Shown here: piece after piece, positions 53,416 through 64,000 of the stretch
Numbering within the stretch: the first letter of the stretch is position 1
How the letters are laid out: every line of letters starts with the position of its first letter
Assembly: GCA_916700875.1 (NCBI GenBank)
Contig: CAKAKS010000290.1
Location: 62,001-126,000 of the forward strand
Length of the DNA stretch: 64,000 nucleotides
Direction: 5' to 3'
From: Sebastes aleutianus
Lineage: Eukaryota > Chordata > Actinopteri > Perciformes > Sebastidae
Position numbers and translations under genes: made by a program
Notes under the pieces: generated by a model
Databases searched by the model: none
The model's input: only the letters and a program-made list of their open reading frames with translations
What the model was told of the DNA's origin: nothing

Positions 53416-56307
53416 CCTCCGCGACTCTGTAAAAGAAAAATTACTGAATGATTAATTATTCCACACAAGAGACAACTGAAAGAGACCTTAATGTTTACCC
53501 TGCAGCAAAGACAAAGATACCCACCTATTTTGTGTTTGATCAATTCTAGTTTCTCAAGGGATTCAGACTTTTTTGACATCACCAGTTCATGATACTGTTG
53601 GTCCAGCCTCTTCTGCACTTTTGCCCAGTCCTCCTTGGTCTACACACAAAAGACAATATAAAAAAATCGTTGTCAGTGCCCACAGGTGATCAATCATCAG
53701 GGTCAACGATCACAAAGCCCTGTTTGTTCCCAGCAGCTTAACTGTAACTTCTCACCTTGTGTTTGAAGGCCTCCCCCTCGTAATATCTCTCGGGTGCTGG
53801 ATACTCTATTCTGTTGCATCGTAGCTGCATCAGGCTTGAAGCCACCAAATGCAGCTTCTCTCCATCGTAGGCATACACCTTTCTGTCCTCACAGGTCATC
53901 AGAACGAGCTGGTCACTCGAGCACGAGGTCCCCTCCACTACACCTACAACCTGCATGCTTACTACTTTGGGAAGGTAGAACTTCCCCCACCCATTCACCT
54001 CGTCCTCTTCGTCACTGTAAATGGTGTCGTCCAGGTCTCCTATTGTCAATGTGGCACCAGGTGGTTTCTCTAAGCCAAAAGTCTTGTATCTATACATGGA
54101 TACATCGTCTGACACCTGTGTCAGGTAATCTGAACCTGCAAACACATGCCGGACAAGAGGAATTTGATGTAATATGGAAAATACTCGCTTCAAGGTTTTA
54201 TGACATGTTAGGAAAAGATGTATTCTATATATTTGCACTCTTCTTACTTTGTACTGCAACTGCTGCACAACAATTTCTCTTGGGATACATCATCTTATCT
54301 TACCTTTTTTGCTGTTGCACCATAGGAATAGATCAGACCACTGACCTGCCGAACTGAAAGATAGAAAAGATGACAAATGAATCTTTGGACAATTAAAGGC
54401 TGCAAGTCAATCAGTGTGCTCCAGTCCTTTTTTTTCTTTCTTTGGAAGTTTGCTATCCTGAGCAACGGCATGGCTGTCCATGGCACTGAGAGGCACCGGA
54501 TTCAACGGCATACTGCTGGAAGATGTGTGGAAACCCTCTGTCAACTAAGGGTGCTTTCACAAGCCACAGTCCATTTGGCTAGTCGGAATCAGAGTGAAAT
54601 TGATACTTTTGGTTTGTTTTCTATTTAGTCTGGTTCGGTTTCACAGTGCACAAATCAAAGCGGAAAAAATTACAAAAAAAGTTGCTGAGGGGCGTGTACA
54701 AAGGAGCAAACTTATTTTTTTTGTCTTGAGAGCTGTTACTTCTCAGGGAATCGCAAACTATGATGCTGTCAACGTTTTTTCACTTCGACTCTGCACTGAT
54801 CTACTGTGTGCACAAATCCCTTCTCCTCCAGTTCATCTTATATTACTTTATAAACGTTACTGTTTTTGCGATCTTTATTTAGCATATTCTGTATGTTCTC
54901 TTCATACTGCAGAGGTCCAGGTCAGCAACGTTACTGTTTTGTAATTGTGTTTTATACTACAGTGTTAGTTTTCTTAACAGAGATGCCATTCTCTGTTTCC
55001 TGCCCAGGGACTACAAATGTAAACTAGCTTATAGCTAACTCTGGTACAGCTAAGAAGCTGTGCACTGTCCCTGTCAAATAAATACATGAATAAATGATTA
55101 AATTAGTAAATGAGTAAATTAATAAATGATTAAATGAGTAAATTAATAAATTCATAAATTCATAAATTCATAAATTCATAAATGAAGACCTCTCCCACTC
55201 ATGTTAACCTGTCGTTTACCTGTGTCCATCTCAATAAATGCCCGCACAAGCAGCCTGTATTTTGGTTCGCTTGGAAACAATCCGAGACCGCCTCCCGCAA
55301 GAGGACTCGGTTCGGTTGTTTTGGTCCATACCAGAGTATGATTACTGCATTCACAATTGTCCAATTGAAACGTAAAAAGAAAACCTTCTGTTTTTGTTCC
55401 ACATTTGCTCTGGCATTTTTTGAGTTTCTCTCGACACATTTTGCTATTATTTGTGATGTTGGAAGCATCTTGTAATGGCTTTATATTTAAACTGCTGTCA
55501 AGTATTCAAACTGGCCACTAAATGCTCTGTAACAAGATACCTGGGAAGACAGGTGTGTAACTTAACACACCTGTCTTCTCAGGTATCCTGACATTGTTCA
55601 TTTAAACTTCCCTGAACAGAAAAGAAAACTGGTTCTTACCTGCAGCAGCTCCCTGGACTGTTCTCCAGCCCTGTTCTCTGTCAGCAAGAAAACAAAATGT
55701 GTATGGTTAAAGTGGTAGAAAAATACTCAAACCTTTACTCAATATTTTAATATTATCACAGAATCTGGGCCTAGGCAATATACTGTATTATTAGAAAACA
55801 ACTAATCTAAATCTGTCAAATACATTTTAATAGAAATACAACAAAATACATTGTGCTTTTGGCCTATGGTTAAAATGTGGGCCATGTCACCCTTTAGGTC
55901 CCATGTTTGATCTACTATGTGTCAGTAAAAAAATGCCAAAAACAATGTTTAAACGTAGTCCCATTTGAAATGTAGTGGATTAACAGCAGGACATTTTGCA
56001 AAATGAAAGCACTGAGCTAAAGTGGAACTACAAATAAATACAGTATAACTAAATCTAATCTAAATATATACTGTATATCTACAGTATATCTAAAATGTTA
56101 TTTAAATATTTCACTAAAAAGGTTTGTAGGAAAATTAAAATGAGACAATTAAATATTCTGTTTGACTACTGAGTATTTAAAGGGTGAATAAATTAATATT
56201 TTTTTCTGTAGCGCACACCACTGTAAATAAAATAAATTAATAGCTAACCAACAGATGTTTCTTACTTTTCTTTGACTCGGACCGTCCGCCATTGTGTGTT
56301 TCTGTGT
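53071..56307 (-). CDS. Unrecognised multi-exon gene, copy 2
   Basis: The exons are 56307-56266 (ATG at 56292-56290, MADGPSQRK), 55677-55640, 55254-55220, 54345-54304, 54135-53756 and 53639-53525. They join in frame with GT/AG junctions identical in position to copy 1 and give about 212 codons before a doubtful final exon (53433-53071, SINE-derived). The product reads RAFIEMDTG, SDLFLWCNSKKG, SDYLTQVSDDVSMYRYKTFG, DDTIYSDEEDEVNGWGKFYL, PKVVSMQVVGVVEGTSC, TCEDRKVYAYDGEKLHLVAS, and a C-terminal helix TKEDWAKVQKRLDQQ. Relative to copy 1 it lacks 6 bp in the acidic stretch and 24 bp in the last exon, both multiples of three. Function is unknown, with no signal peptide or membrane segment. Confidence 0.7.
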
Positions 56308-56483
56308 CTAAAACAGAGAGGTACTTAAATTCAAAAGAGGAAGAAACAACAACTGTATATATATATAAAAAAAAAACAGAAAAAAAACAACTGACCTGAA
56401 GACAGATTAGGAAATAAAACAACAAAAAATACAATTTCAAAACACTTTTTAGAGTAATTATAATAAATATAATAATCAGTGCT

Positions 56484-56806
56484 GCACGGTGGTGCAGTGG
56501 TTAGCACTGGCGCTTCACAGCTAGAGGGTTGCAGGTTCAAATATGGCTTGGGGCCCTTCTGTGTGGAGTTTGCATGTTCTCCCCGTGTTAGCGTGGGTTT
56601 TCTCCGGGTACTCCGGTTTCCTCCCACAGTCCAAAGACATGCAGGTTAGGTTAATTGTTGACTCTAAATTGCCCGTAGGTGTGAATGTGAGTGTGAATGG
56701 TTGTCTGTCTCTATGTGTCAGCCCTGTGATGGACTGGCGACCTGTCCAGGGTGTACCCCGCCTTCGCCCAATGTCGGCTGGGATCGGCTCCAGCGACCCC
56801 TAACAC
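56484..56806 (+). mobile_element. tRNA-derived SINE replacing part of copy 2
   Basis: It starts gtgctgcacggtggtgcagt (A-box head ggttagcactggcgc), has the B-box-like gcaggttcaaat, and continues with tgtgtggagtttgcatgttc, cccacagtccaaagacatgc, tgtgatggactggcgacctg and tccagggtgtaccccgcc, the standard fish SINE body. In copy 1 the corresponding site holds about 230 bp (11955-12190) that includes the upstream exon-like block. That sequence is missing in copy 2. Confidence 0.85.
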
Positions 56807-57237
56807 AATACACGCACACACTATTGGGTCATATATATAAAATATTAGCCTAAACTTCTGGATATATGTCCTGATTTTTCACAAATTAAACCAAAGTTGT
56901 ATAAATGTGAATCTCTTTTAGATTTGAGCGTAAAGAGTCTGTAACAACCAGCAGGAGGACATTTGTCCTCGCATGTCCTCTAAAGACAGACGACAGCTTC
57001 TTTGTAATAATCTGAAATGTGAAAACTATAATCACGTTTATTAATGTTAAATCTAAAAACAATGTTTGCTTTGTTAGGCTACTAAATTGTTCTAACAGAG
57101 ATAGACTAGGTAAGACTGAACTAAATCAAAAGTGTGAGAAAAATCCTCATCAAACAAAGTCAAATAATAGTTACCAAGTCTGAGTAGTAGACTGAAGCCT
57201 CAGCTGTCTTCGAGGATAATCCCTTCGCTGGATGTAA

Positions 57238-60200
57238 AAGGATAATTCCTAAAAAGGAAACAACATCTTTTTAGAGACATGAGATGTTGTTTCCTCTGAA
57301 GCGTCACGTGGAGCGACATCCGTTTCTGATGACAGCAGCAGCTGATCACAGCTGGATCAGCTGTCAGTCGGCTTCAACAGCTGTTTATGTCTGAACTGAT
57401 CTAATATTAATAAAGAAACAGAGTTATCAGAGCAGCAGTGTTTCCTCTCTGTAGCCTGTTACCTGTTTAACACATGAATAACAGCTGCAGTCTGTATTTC
57501 TACTGTGGACTGAGTCCTGCTTAGAGGACCAGGAACCATCTCTACTGGATCAATAACTTTATATTATTTATTCATTATTATCGTCTGTATTAATTTATAT
57601 TCTGACAGTAGAAGTTATGTATTAGTCTGAATGTTTGAGGGAAAAGTGAAATGATATAACTCATATCAAACCCGACGCTCAGGAATTATCAGCTTCACAT
57701 GTGACTGAATGGAAATGAGGATAAATGATGTAAAAGGTATAAAAGACAGACTCTCCTTCTCTCTCTGACTTTAACTGGATGCTTAATAAAAGTTAATGAG
57801 TGAAATAACAGATCATCAAAAGAAAACTCTTTCTAATAAATGAAGAAAGTTATTTTAAGTCTGTTCATTGTCAGCTTTTATAAACCCCTCTCAGTGTCAG
57901 ACTCCTTCAGTGACGGTGTGTGAAGCAGAGATCCTGCAGGTCCTTCTGCTGCTGGAACACTTCACCATCAACATGGTCCGTTTGTTGTTCACACCTACAA
58001 TTAACACAGATTATAACTAGATGGTGAATGAAAAGACAACTAAAATATAAAACTGTTAATCTGTGATCTGTCTTCACTCTGGTATGAAACTCTAGTGATG
58101 TTGATGTATCAGATCAGTCTGATCGGCGCAGCGTCCAATCAATAACTGATATCCAGTAAGGGGGCGTGTCGGTCGGTGATAAACTTCCGTGCAGGAAACA
58201 CTGGAGGATGCACTGGTGTATCCTCGCTCATAGCTCCTCCAGCAAGCCTCCTCGCTCCTCGATCCTCGCTCCTCGATGCGCATTTTATGAATTGGGACGT
58301 CCTTCAAGATGGAGGACTGAGATCGATTTCCGGGTCACAGCCGGAGGATCGAGGAGCGAGGAGTCGAGGAGGCGAAAAATGCTGAAATGAGAAGCAGCTA
58401 TAGAGTCGAGGAGAGGAGTCAAGCCGTATAAAAGCACAAATGGGAAAGACCCCGGGTTGCGTTCGAAAAGTCAAATAATTACGTCCTAACCTCTTTTCCT
58501 TGACCCCAATGGAAAACGTCATGAGGTCAAGAAAAGATGAGAAGGAGAATTCAGAAAGAGTTAGGAAAAGACAACAGCGGTATTAGGAGAATCCAACTGC
58601 ACTTTCACTAGACTCCGTAATTATGATGCGACGGCGGCGGATGTTAGTGACGTCAGTCTGCCGTGGTGAAACTACAATATTCTGAAGATGGACTACAAAA
58701 AACGCGTATCCCCTCGTGCGTTATTAATTAGGTCTTTCAGTGACAGACTCCTTCACCTGCGGTGTGTGAAAGGGAGATACCAAAGCTCCTCCTTCTGCTG
58801 CTATAACACTTTACATCAACATATAATAAAGATCATCTGACATAACGTGGACAACCGGTGAAAAACATCACTTCATTACTAAGGTTGGGATTGAAATAAA
58901 CAAGGAATATATGATAAATATTGAGTTAATTGTTGGAGTTATGGAGAAGGGGTAGGATCATATACTGTAAGTGTAGGCTGTACTTCTTCCAACGTCTTTT
59001 CGGACATGAAATATTTATTAATGTTGATTATTTGTTAATTGATTGTTTACTTTTCATTTTATTACTTATTCTTGTTTTGTTTTTTACTGAGGTATTTGTT
59101 ACATGTTCGAAATAAATAATTAATTAAAAAATAAAGTGAAACAAAATGGTTGTCAATAGCTATATCTCATTTCACCATTTTTCGCTTCCACGTCTCCTCG
59201 CTCCTCGGGTGCATACCAAAGCTCTTAATTGCATCCCTGTTTCCCTCACTTGCGTCTTATCCTTGCGTCTTAGTCCCTCCCACCAGGGAAGCATGGAGAG
59301 ACGCAAGGAAACCATGCAAGGAGAGAGGAAACGAGGAAATACGATTTAAGCGACATGGGACGGTCGTTTCCTCTGAAGCGTCACGTGAAGCGACGTCCGT
59401 TTCTGATGACAGCAGCAGCTGATCACATCTGGATCAGCTGTCAGTCAGCTTTAACAGCTGTTTGTGTCTGAACTGTACTAATACTAATAAAGACAAGTGC
59501 AAGCTGCAGTCTGTATTTCTACTGTGGACTGAGTCATGCTTAGAGGCTCAGGAACCATCTCTACTGGATCAATATCTTTATATTATTTATTCATTATTAG
59601 CGTCTGTAGTTATTGATATTCTGATTGTGAGCTCATCATTTCATAACCCAGAATATGACTACAGTGTTTTTTGAACACTGGACATTATTTATTAGGCTAA
59701 AGGGAAAATGTAAATGATGTAACTCATATCAAACCGACGTTCAGGAATTATCAGCCTCATGTGACTGAATGGAAATGAGGATAAAAGATGTAAAAGGTGT
59801 TTGTTGCTGACAGACAGACTCTCCTTCTCTCTCTGACTTTAATAGTTTCATTAATAAAAGTTAACGGGGGAAATAACAGATCATGAAAAGAAAAATCATT
59901 CTAATAAATAAATAAAGTTATTTTATAAACCCCTCTCAGTGTCGAGCTCCTTCACTGGCGGTGTGTGAAGCAGAGCTACTGCAGGTCCTTCTGCTGCTGT
60001 TCAGAGCTTCAATTAACACAGATTATAACTAGATGGTGAATCAGAAGACAACTAAAATATAAAACGTTTAATATGTGATCTGTTTTCACTCCGGTATAAA
60101 ACTCTAGTGATGTTGAGAGGTAAAGTTATCAGATCAGTCTGATCGGCAGCAGCGTCCAAGCAGTGACTGATATCCAATAAGGGGGCGTGTCGGTCGGTAA

Positions 60201-62937
60201 AAGACTTCCGTGGAGGATATACTGCTGTATCCTCGCTCATAGCTCCTCCGGCAAGCCTCCTCGATCCTCGATCCTCGCTCCTCGATGCACAAATAAGAGC
60301 TTTGGGACGGTCTTCAAGATGGCGCACCAGAACAACTTCCGGTTCAAGCGAGGATCGAGGAGCGAGGAAACGAAAATTAAGAGCTTTGGGACGTACCCCC
60401 TAGGTCCTTCTCATTTCAGCATTTTTCGCCTCCTTGTCTCCTCGCTCCTCGATCCTCCGGCTGTGACCCGGAAATCGATCTCAGTCCTCCATCTTGAAGG
60501 ACGTCCCAATTCATAAAATGCGCATCGAGGAGCGAGGATCGAGGAGCGAGGAGGCTTGCTGGAGGAGCTATGAGCGAGGATACACCAGTGCATCCTCCAG
60601 TGTTTCCTCCACGGAAGTTTATCACCGACCGACACGCCCCCTTACTGGATATCAGTTATTGATTGGACGCTGCGCCGATCAGACTGATCTGATACATCAA
60701 CATCACTGCAGTTTTATACCGGAGTGAAGACAGATCACAGATTAACAGTTTTATAGTTTAGTTGTCTTCTGATTCACCATTTAGTTATAACCTGTGTTAA
60801 CTGTAGGTGTGAACAACAAACGGACCATGTTGATGGTGAAGTGTTCCAGCAGCAGAAGGACCTGCAGGAGCTCTGCTTCACACACCGTCACTGAAGGAGT
60901 CTGACACTGAGAGGGGTTTATAAAAGCTGACAACGAACAGACTTAAAATAACTTTCTTCATTTATTAGAAAGAGTTTTCTTTTGATGATCTGTTATTTCA
61001 CTCATTCACTTTTATTAAGTATCCAGTTAAAGTCAGAGAGAGAAGGAGGGTTTGTCTTTTATACCTTTTACATCATTTATCCTCATTTCCATTCAGTCAC
61101 ATGTGAAGCTGATAATTCCTGAGCGTCGGGTTTGATATGAGTTATATCATTTCACTTTTCCCTGAAACATTCAGACTAATACATAACTTCTAGTGTCAGA
61201 ATATCAATAAATACAGACACTAATAATGAATAAATAATATAAGATATTGTTCCAGTAGAGATGGTTCCTGGTCCTCTAAGCAGGACTCAGTCCACAGTAG
61301 AAATACAGACTGCAGCTGTTATTCATGTGCAGGTGTTTGTTAAACAGAGAGAAAACACTGCTGCTCTGATAACTCTGTTTCTTTATTAGTATTAGATCAG
61401 TTCAGACATAAACAGCTGTTAGAGCTGACTGACAGCTGATCCAGCTGTGATCAGCTGCTGCTGTCATCAGAAACGGACGTCGCTCCACTTGACGCTTCAG
61501 AGGAAACGACTTCTCATGTCTCTAAAAAAATATTTACTCGTTTCCTCTCTCCTCCAGTCTTTTCCTCGCCTCCTCCGCTCGCATCTCCCGTGGGACTAAG
61601 ACGCGAGTCGAGGAGTCGAGGAGTCGAGGAGTCAAGCACTAATGGGAAAGACCCATTGGCTGCATCCCAAAGCTCTTCATTTTCATATCCTCGTTCCTCG
61701 ATCCTCGCTTGAACTGGTAGTTGTTCTGGTGCGCCATCTTGAAGACCATCCCAAAGCTCTTATTTGTGCACGGAGGAGCGAGGATCGAGGATCGAGGAGG
61801 GATCTCTGAGGAGCGATGAGCGAGGATACACAAGAGTATCCTTTACGGAAGTCTTTTACCGACCGACACGCCCCCTTATTGGATATCAGTTACTGATTGG
61901 ACGCTGCTGCCGACCGGACTGATCTGATAACTTTATCTCTCAACATCACTGTAGTTTTATACCGGAGTGAAGACAGATCACAGATTAAACGTTTTGTATT
62001 TTAGTTGTCTTCTGATTCACCGTCTAGTTAAAATCTGTGTTAACTGAAGCTCTGAACAGCAGCAGAAGGACCTGCAGTATCTCTCCTCCACACACCGAGA
62101 GTGAAGCACCCTGTCACTGAGAGGGGTTTATAATACCTGACAAACTGACTTAAAATAACTTTCTGCATTTATTAGAATGTTTTTTCTTTTTATGATCTGT
62201 TATTTCCCCCGTTAACTTTTATTAATGATACTATTAAAGTCAGAGAGAGAAGGAGAGTCTGTCTGTCAGCAACAAACACCTTTTACATCATTTATCCTCA
62301 TTTCCATTCAGTCACATGAGGCTGATAATTCCTGAACGTCGGTTTGATATGAGTTATATCATTTACATTTTCCCTTTAGCCTAATAAATAATGTCCAGTG
62401 TTCAAAAAACACCATAGTCATATTCTGGGTTATGAAATAATGAGCTCACAATCAGAATATCAATAACTACAGACACTAATAATGAATAAATAATATAAAG
62501 TTATTGTTCCAGTAGAGATGGTTCCTGAGCCTCTAAGCAGTCCACAGTAGAAATACAGACTGCAGCTTGCACTTGTCTTTATTAGTATTAGTACAGTTCA
62601 GACACAAACAGCTGTTAAAGCTGACTGACATTTGATCCAGATGTGATCAGCTGCTGCTGTCATCAGAAACGGACGTCGCTTCACGTGACACTTCAGAAGA
62701 AACGACCGTCTCATGTCTCTTAAATCGTATTTCCTCGTTTCCTCTCTGGGAGGGACTAAGACGCAAGGAAAAGACGCAAGTGAGGGAAACGGGGATGCAA
62801 TTAAGAGCTTTGGGATGCAGTTTATGAATTGGGACGTCCTTCAAGATGGAGCGCTGAGATCGATTTCCGGGTCACAGCTGGAGGATCGAGGAGCGAGGAG
62901 ACGAGGAGGCGAAAAATGGTGAAATGAGATGCAGCTA
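57238..62937. mobile_element. 5.7-kb cluster of inverted CGAGGAGCGAGGA-rich units
   Basis: This insertion is absent from copy 1 of the segmental duplication. It holds four related units: A (about 57275-58405, forward), B (about 59154-60400, forward), A' (about 60405-61650, reverse of A) and B' (about 61650-62935, reverse of B). Unit ends carry ttcaccatttttcgc or its inverse followed by direct repeats of cgaggagcgaggatcgagga. Unit interiors share cgtttctgatgacagcagca, tcagctgtcagtc and actgatatccagtaag-type text. No frame longer than about 110 codons exists, and mirrored short frames in A and A' are identical over much of their length. It looks like a nest of non-autonomous transposons, possibly one large palindromic element with insertions. 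Confidence 0.75.
58406..59153. other. Spacer between units A and B
   Basis: It contains caagaaaagatgagaaggag, taattatgatgcgacggcgg and tgacgtcagtctgccg, then an AT-rich part. It shares tgacagactccttcacc with the unit interiors and so may be a further diverged unit. No gene is seen. Confidence 0.35.
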
Positions 62938-63084
62938 AGATCTGTCGGTCTGTTGTCGCGTTTTCAGTCGCTGCAACTTCCGACACTCCCTTCCTTGTTG
63001 TGCTGCTGCCTTCGAGTACTCATCAAATGTTGTAAATTACGTATTTCGTATTTTGTTAGACAGTGTGAATTTCATACATCCACT

Positions 63085-63300
63085 AGATAGATAGATAGAT
63101 AGATAGACAGATAGATAGATAGATAGATAGATTGATAGTAACTTTATTGATCCCGAGGGAAATTCAAGTTTCCAGCATCACAGTTCCATAGTGCAAAAAC
63201 ATGTTAGTAAAAAGGCAGTATAAAAGTTAGTAGTACAAAGTACATAAAAATATACCAGATATAAAAATACAAGGAGATGAAGAAAACTGTTAAAAGTGAA
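63085..63300 (-). mobile_element. Retroposon 3' end with GATA tail, copy 2
   Basis: It is the same as 13112-13400, with a shorter GATA run and small indels. Confidence 0.7.
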
Positions 63301-63454
63301 TATAGTGCAGGGTAACAGCTGTGATACACGACTATTAAAAAAGTGAACTGACATTCATCTTGGCTGAAATAACGGGATGCAAGTCTGGGCAGCTACAAAA
63401 AATGCATTTACCTCATAACACATAAAGACACTATTTTATTACATTATTATTACA

Positions 63455-63865
63455 GGGCTACCTACTTAAGAAATCAATAATTTGACACAAAAACAGTCCT
63501 ACAGAGTCCGACATCAGAATAAGGCCCATAGCAACGGTCTGTTATCCATAGCAACGATCTGCTATGAAGAAATAACAGACCGTAGAACGCTGTGATTGAC
63601 CAATCAGAATCGAGTATTCAACAAAGCCCTGTATTCTGATTGGTCAATCACAGCGTTCTACGGTCTGTTATTTCTTTATATAGCAGACCATTGCTATGTA
63701 TAACAGACCGTTGCCATGGGCCCTAATTGTGATGTCGACCTTTTTTGTGTCAAATTATTGATTTCTTAACTAAGTAGCCGTGTAATAAGTGGGATAATGT
63801 ACAGCTAGCGGGTCATTGTTGTGAAATAAACCCCGACGACGGCTCGCTGCACATTATCCCTTACA
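63455..63865. mobile_element. Fold-back MITE, most complete copy
   Basis: The outer arms are cctacttaagaaatcaataa and the inverse (tattgatttcttaactaagt). The inner arms are agaaataacagaccgtagaa and the inverse. A second small palindrome (gggataatgtacagctagcg with its inverse) follows at 63797-63865. Copies at 13528 and 33188 lack or split parts of it. Confidence 0.75.
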
Positions 63866-64000
63866 TAGAAAATGTTTTAATTTACATCTGGCTCTACATC
63901 AAAATAGACAATCATGAGATATATGATGCCAGATGCTTTTGATTACAATTAGCATGAATAAAGAGTGAACATTTTCATAAATGACCTATCTTGCATTGTT

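Larger units (their letters stand above)
53045..57237 (+). repeat. Segmental duplication, copy 2 (left part)
   Basis: It is collinear with 8113-12720 and includes the gene, introns, microsatellite (55078-55185) and hairpin (55536-55587). The match stops within ggatgtaaaagg at about 57238, where the 5.7-kb inverted cluster begins, and resumes at 62938. Confidence 0.9.
62938..64000 (+). repeat. Segmental duplication, copy 2 (right part)
   Basis: It is collinear with about 12755-13930: ttccgacactcccttccttg, the GATA microsatellite (63085-63131), the retroposon end, the fold-back MITE and atttacatctggctctacat. The match continues to the window end. Confidence 0.9.

Noticed and set aside
58092..60727. 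Paired identical short peptides on opposite strands
   Set aside because: They are mirror translations of inverted transposon units, not genes. Their identity is used only as evidence for the palindrome.
1..64000. CRISPR array, bacterial operon or phage structure
   Set aside because: No regularly spaced short repeats with unique spacers, no ribosome-binding sites and no compact gene clusters are present. Introns and fish-type repeats show a vertebrate genome.

Overview
The window looks like repeat-rich teleost DNA, probably from a spiny-rayed fish. Support comes from spliceosomal introns, CpG-poor sequence with a few CpG-rich patches, and fish-type repeats: L2- and RTE-type LINEs, tRNA-derived SINEs, Tc1, hAT, Harbinger-like and TTAA-targeting elements, and a solo LTR. 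There is no bacterial-style gene organisation. Most of the 64 kb is transposon-derived. Only three intron-containing genes are well supported.

1-8.1 kb: a palindromic Tc1 element (1112-2653), a CpG-rich patch with a likely minus-strand first exon and a CRE/E-box promoter (about 3238-3357), a SINE, a hAT fragment, a TTAA-flanked element, and two LINE fragments, one inserted into the other. 8.1-13.9 kb: copy 1 of a segmental duplication. It carries an unrecognised minus-strand gene of at least six small coding exons (8439-11790), with a gypsy polymerase fragment in one intron. 14-22.7 kb: MITEs, a broken exon of a widespread unnamed animal family (15585-15793), a minisatellite and a large inverted repeat. 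22.7-26 kb: an L2-type LINE with an uninterrupted 991-residue endonuclease/reverse transcriptase ORF.

26.5-29.5 kb: three nested insertions (MITE, solo LTR, Harbinger-like element). 31-32.1 kb: the 3' part of an RTE-like LINE. 32.7-36.2 kb: a complete five-exon plus-strand gene of 327 codons whose C-terminal part has a PPCKSC motif followed by a CAE motif, suggestive of a zinc site of deaminase type in unusual order. 37.9-49.2 kb: three tandem copies of one unit, each hit by different transposons. Copies lacking a given insertion act as empty sites and reveal the target duplications (ATT, TTA and several of 8 bp). One of the insertions is a 3-kb element with arms of about 0.86 kb and a decayed non-transposase gene between them.

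51.8-64 kb: a hAT-like MITE inside a Tc1 remnant, then copy 2 of the segmental duplication, with the paralogous gene intact in all six recognised exons (53525-56307). It is interrupted by a 5.7-kb cluster of inverted, CGAGGAGCGAGGA-rich units (57238-62937). The duplication resumes and runs off the window end. The two paralogues flank the deaminase-like gene, but the sequence shows no functional link among the three. All coordinates and exon joins were read by eye from the sequence, and no alignment or search was run.
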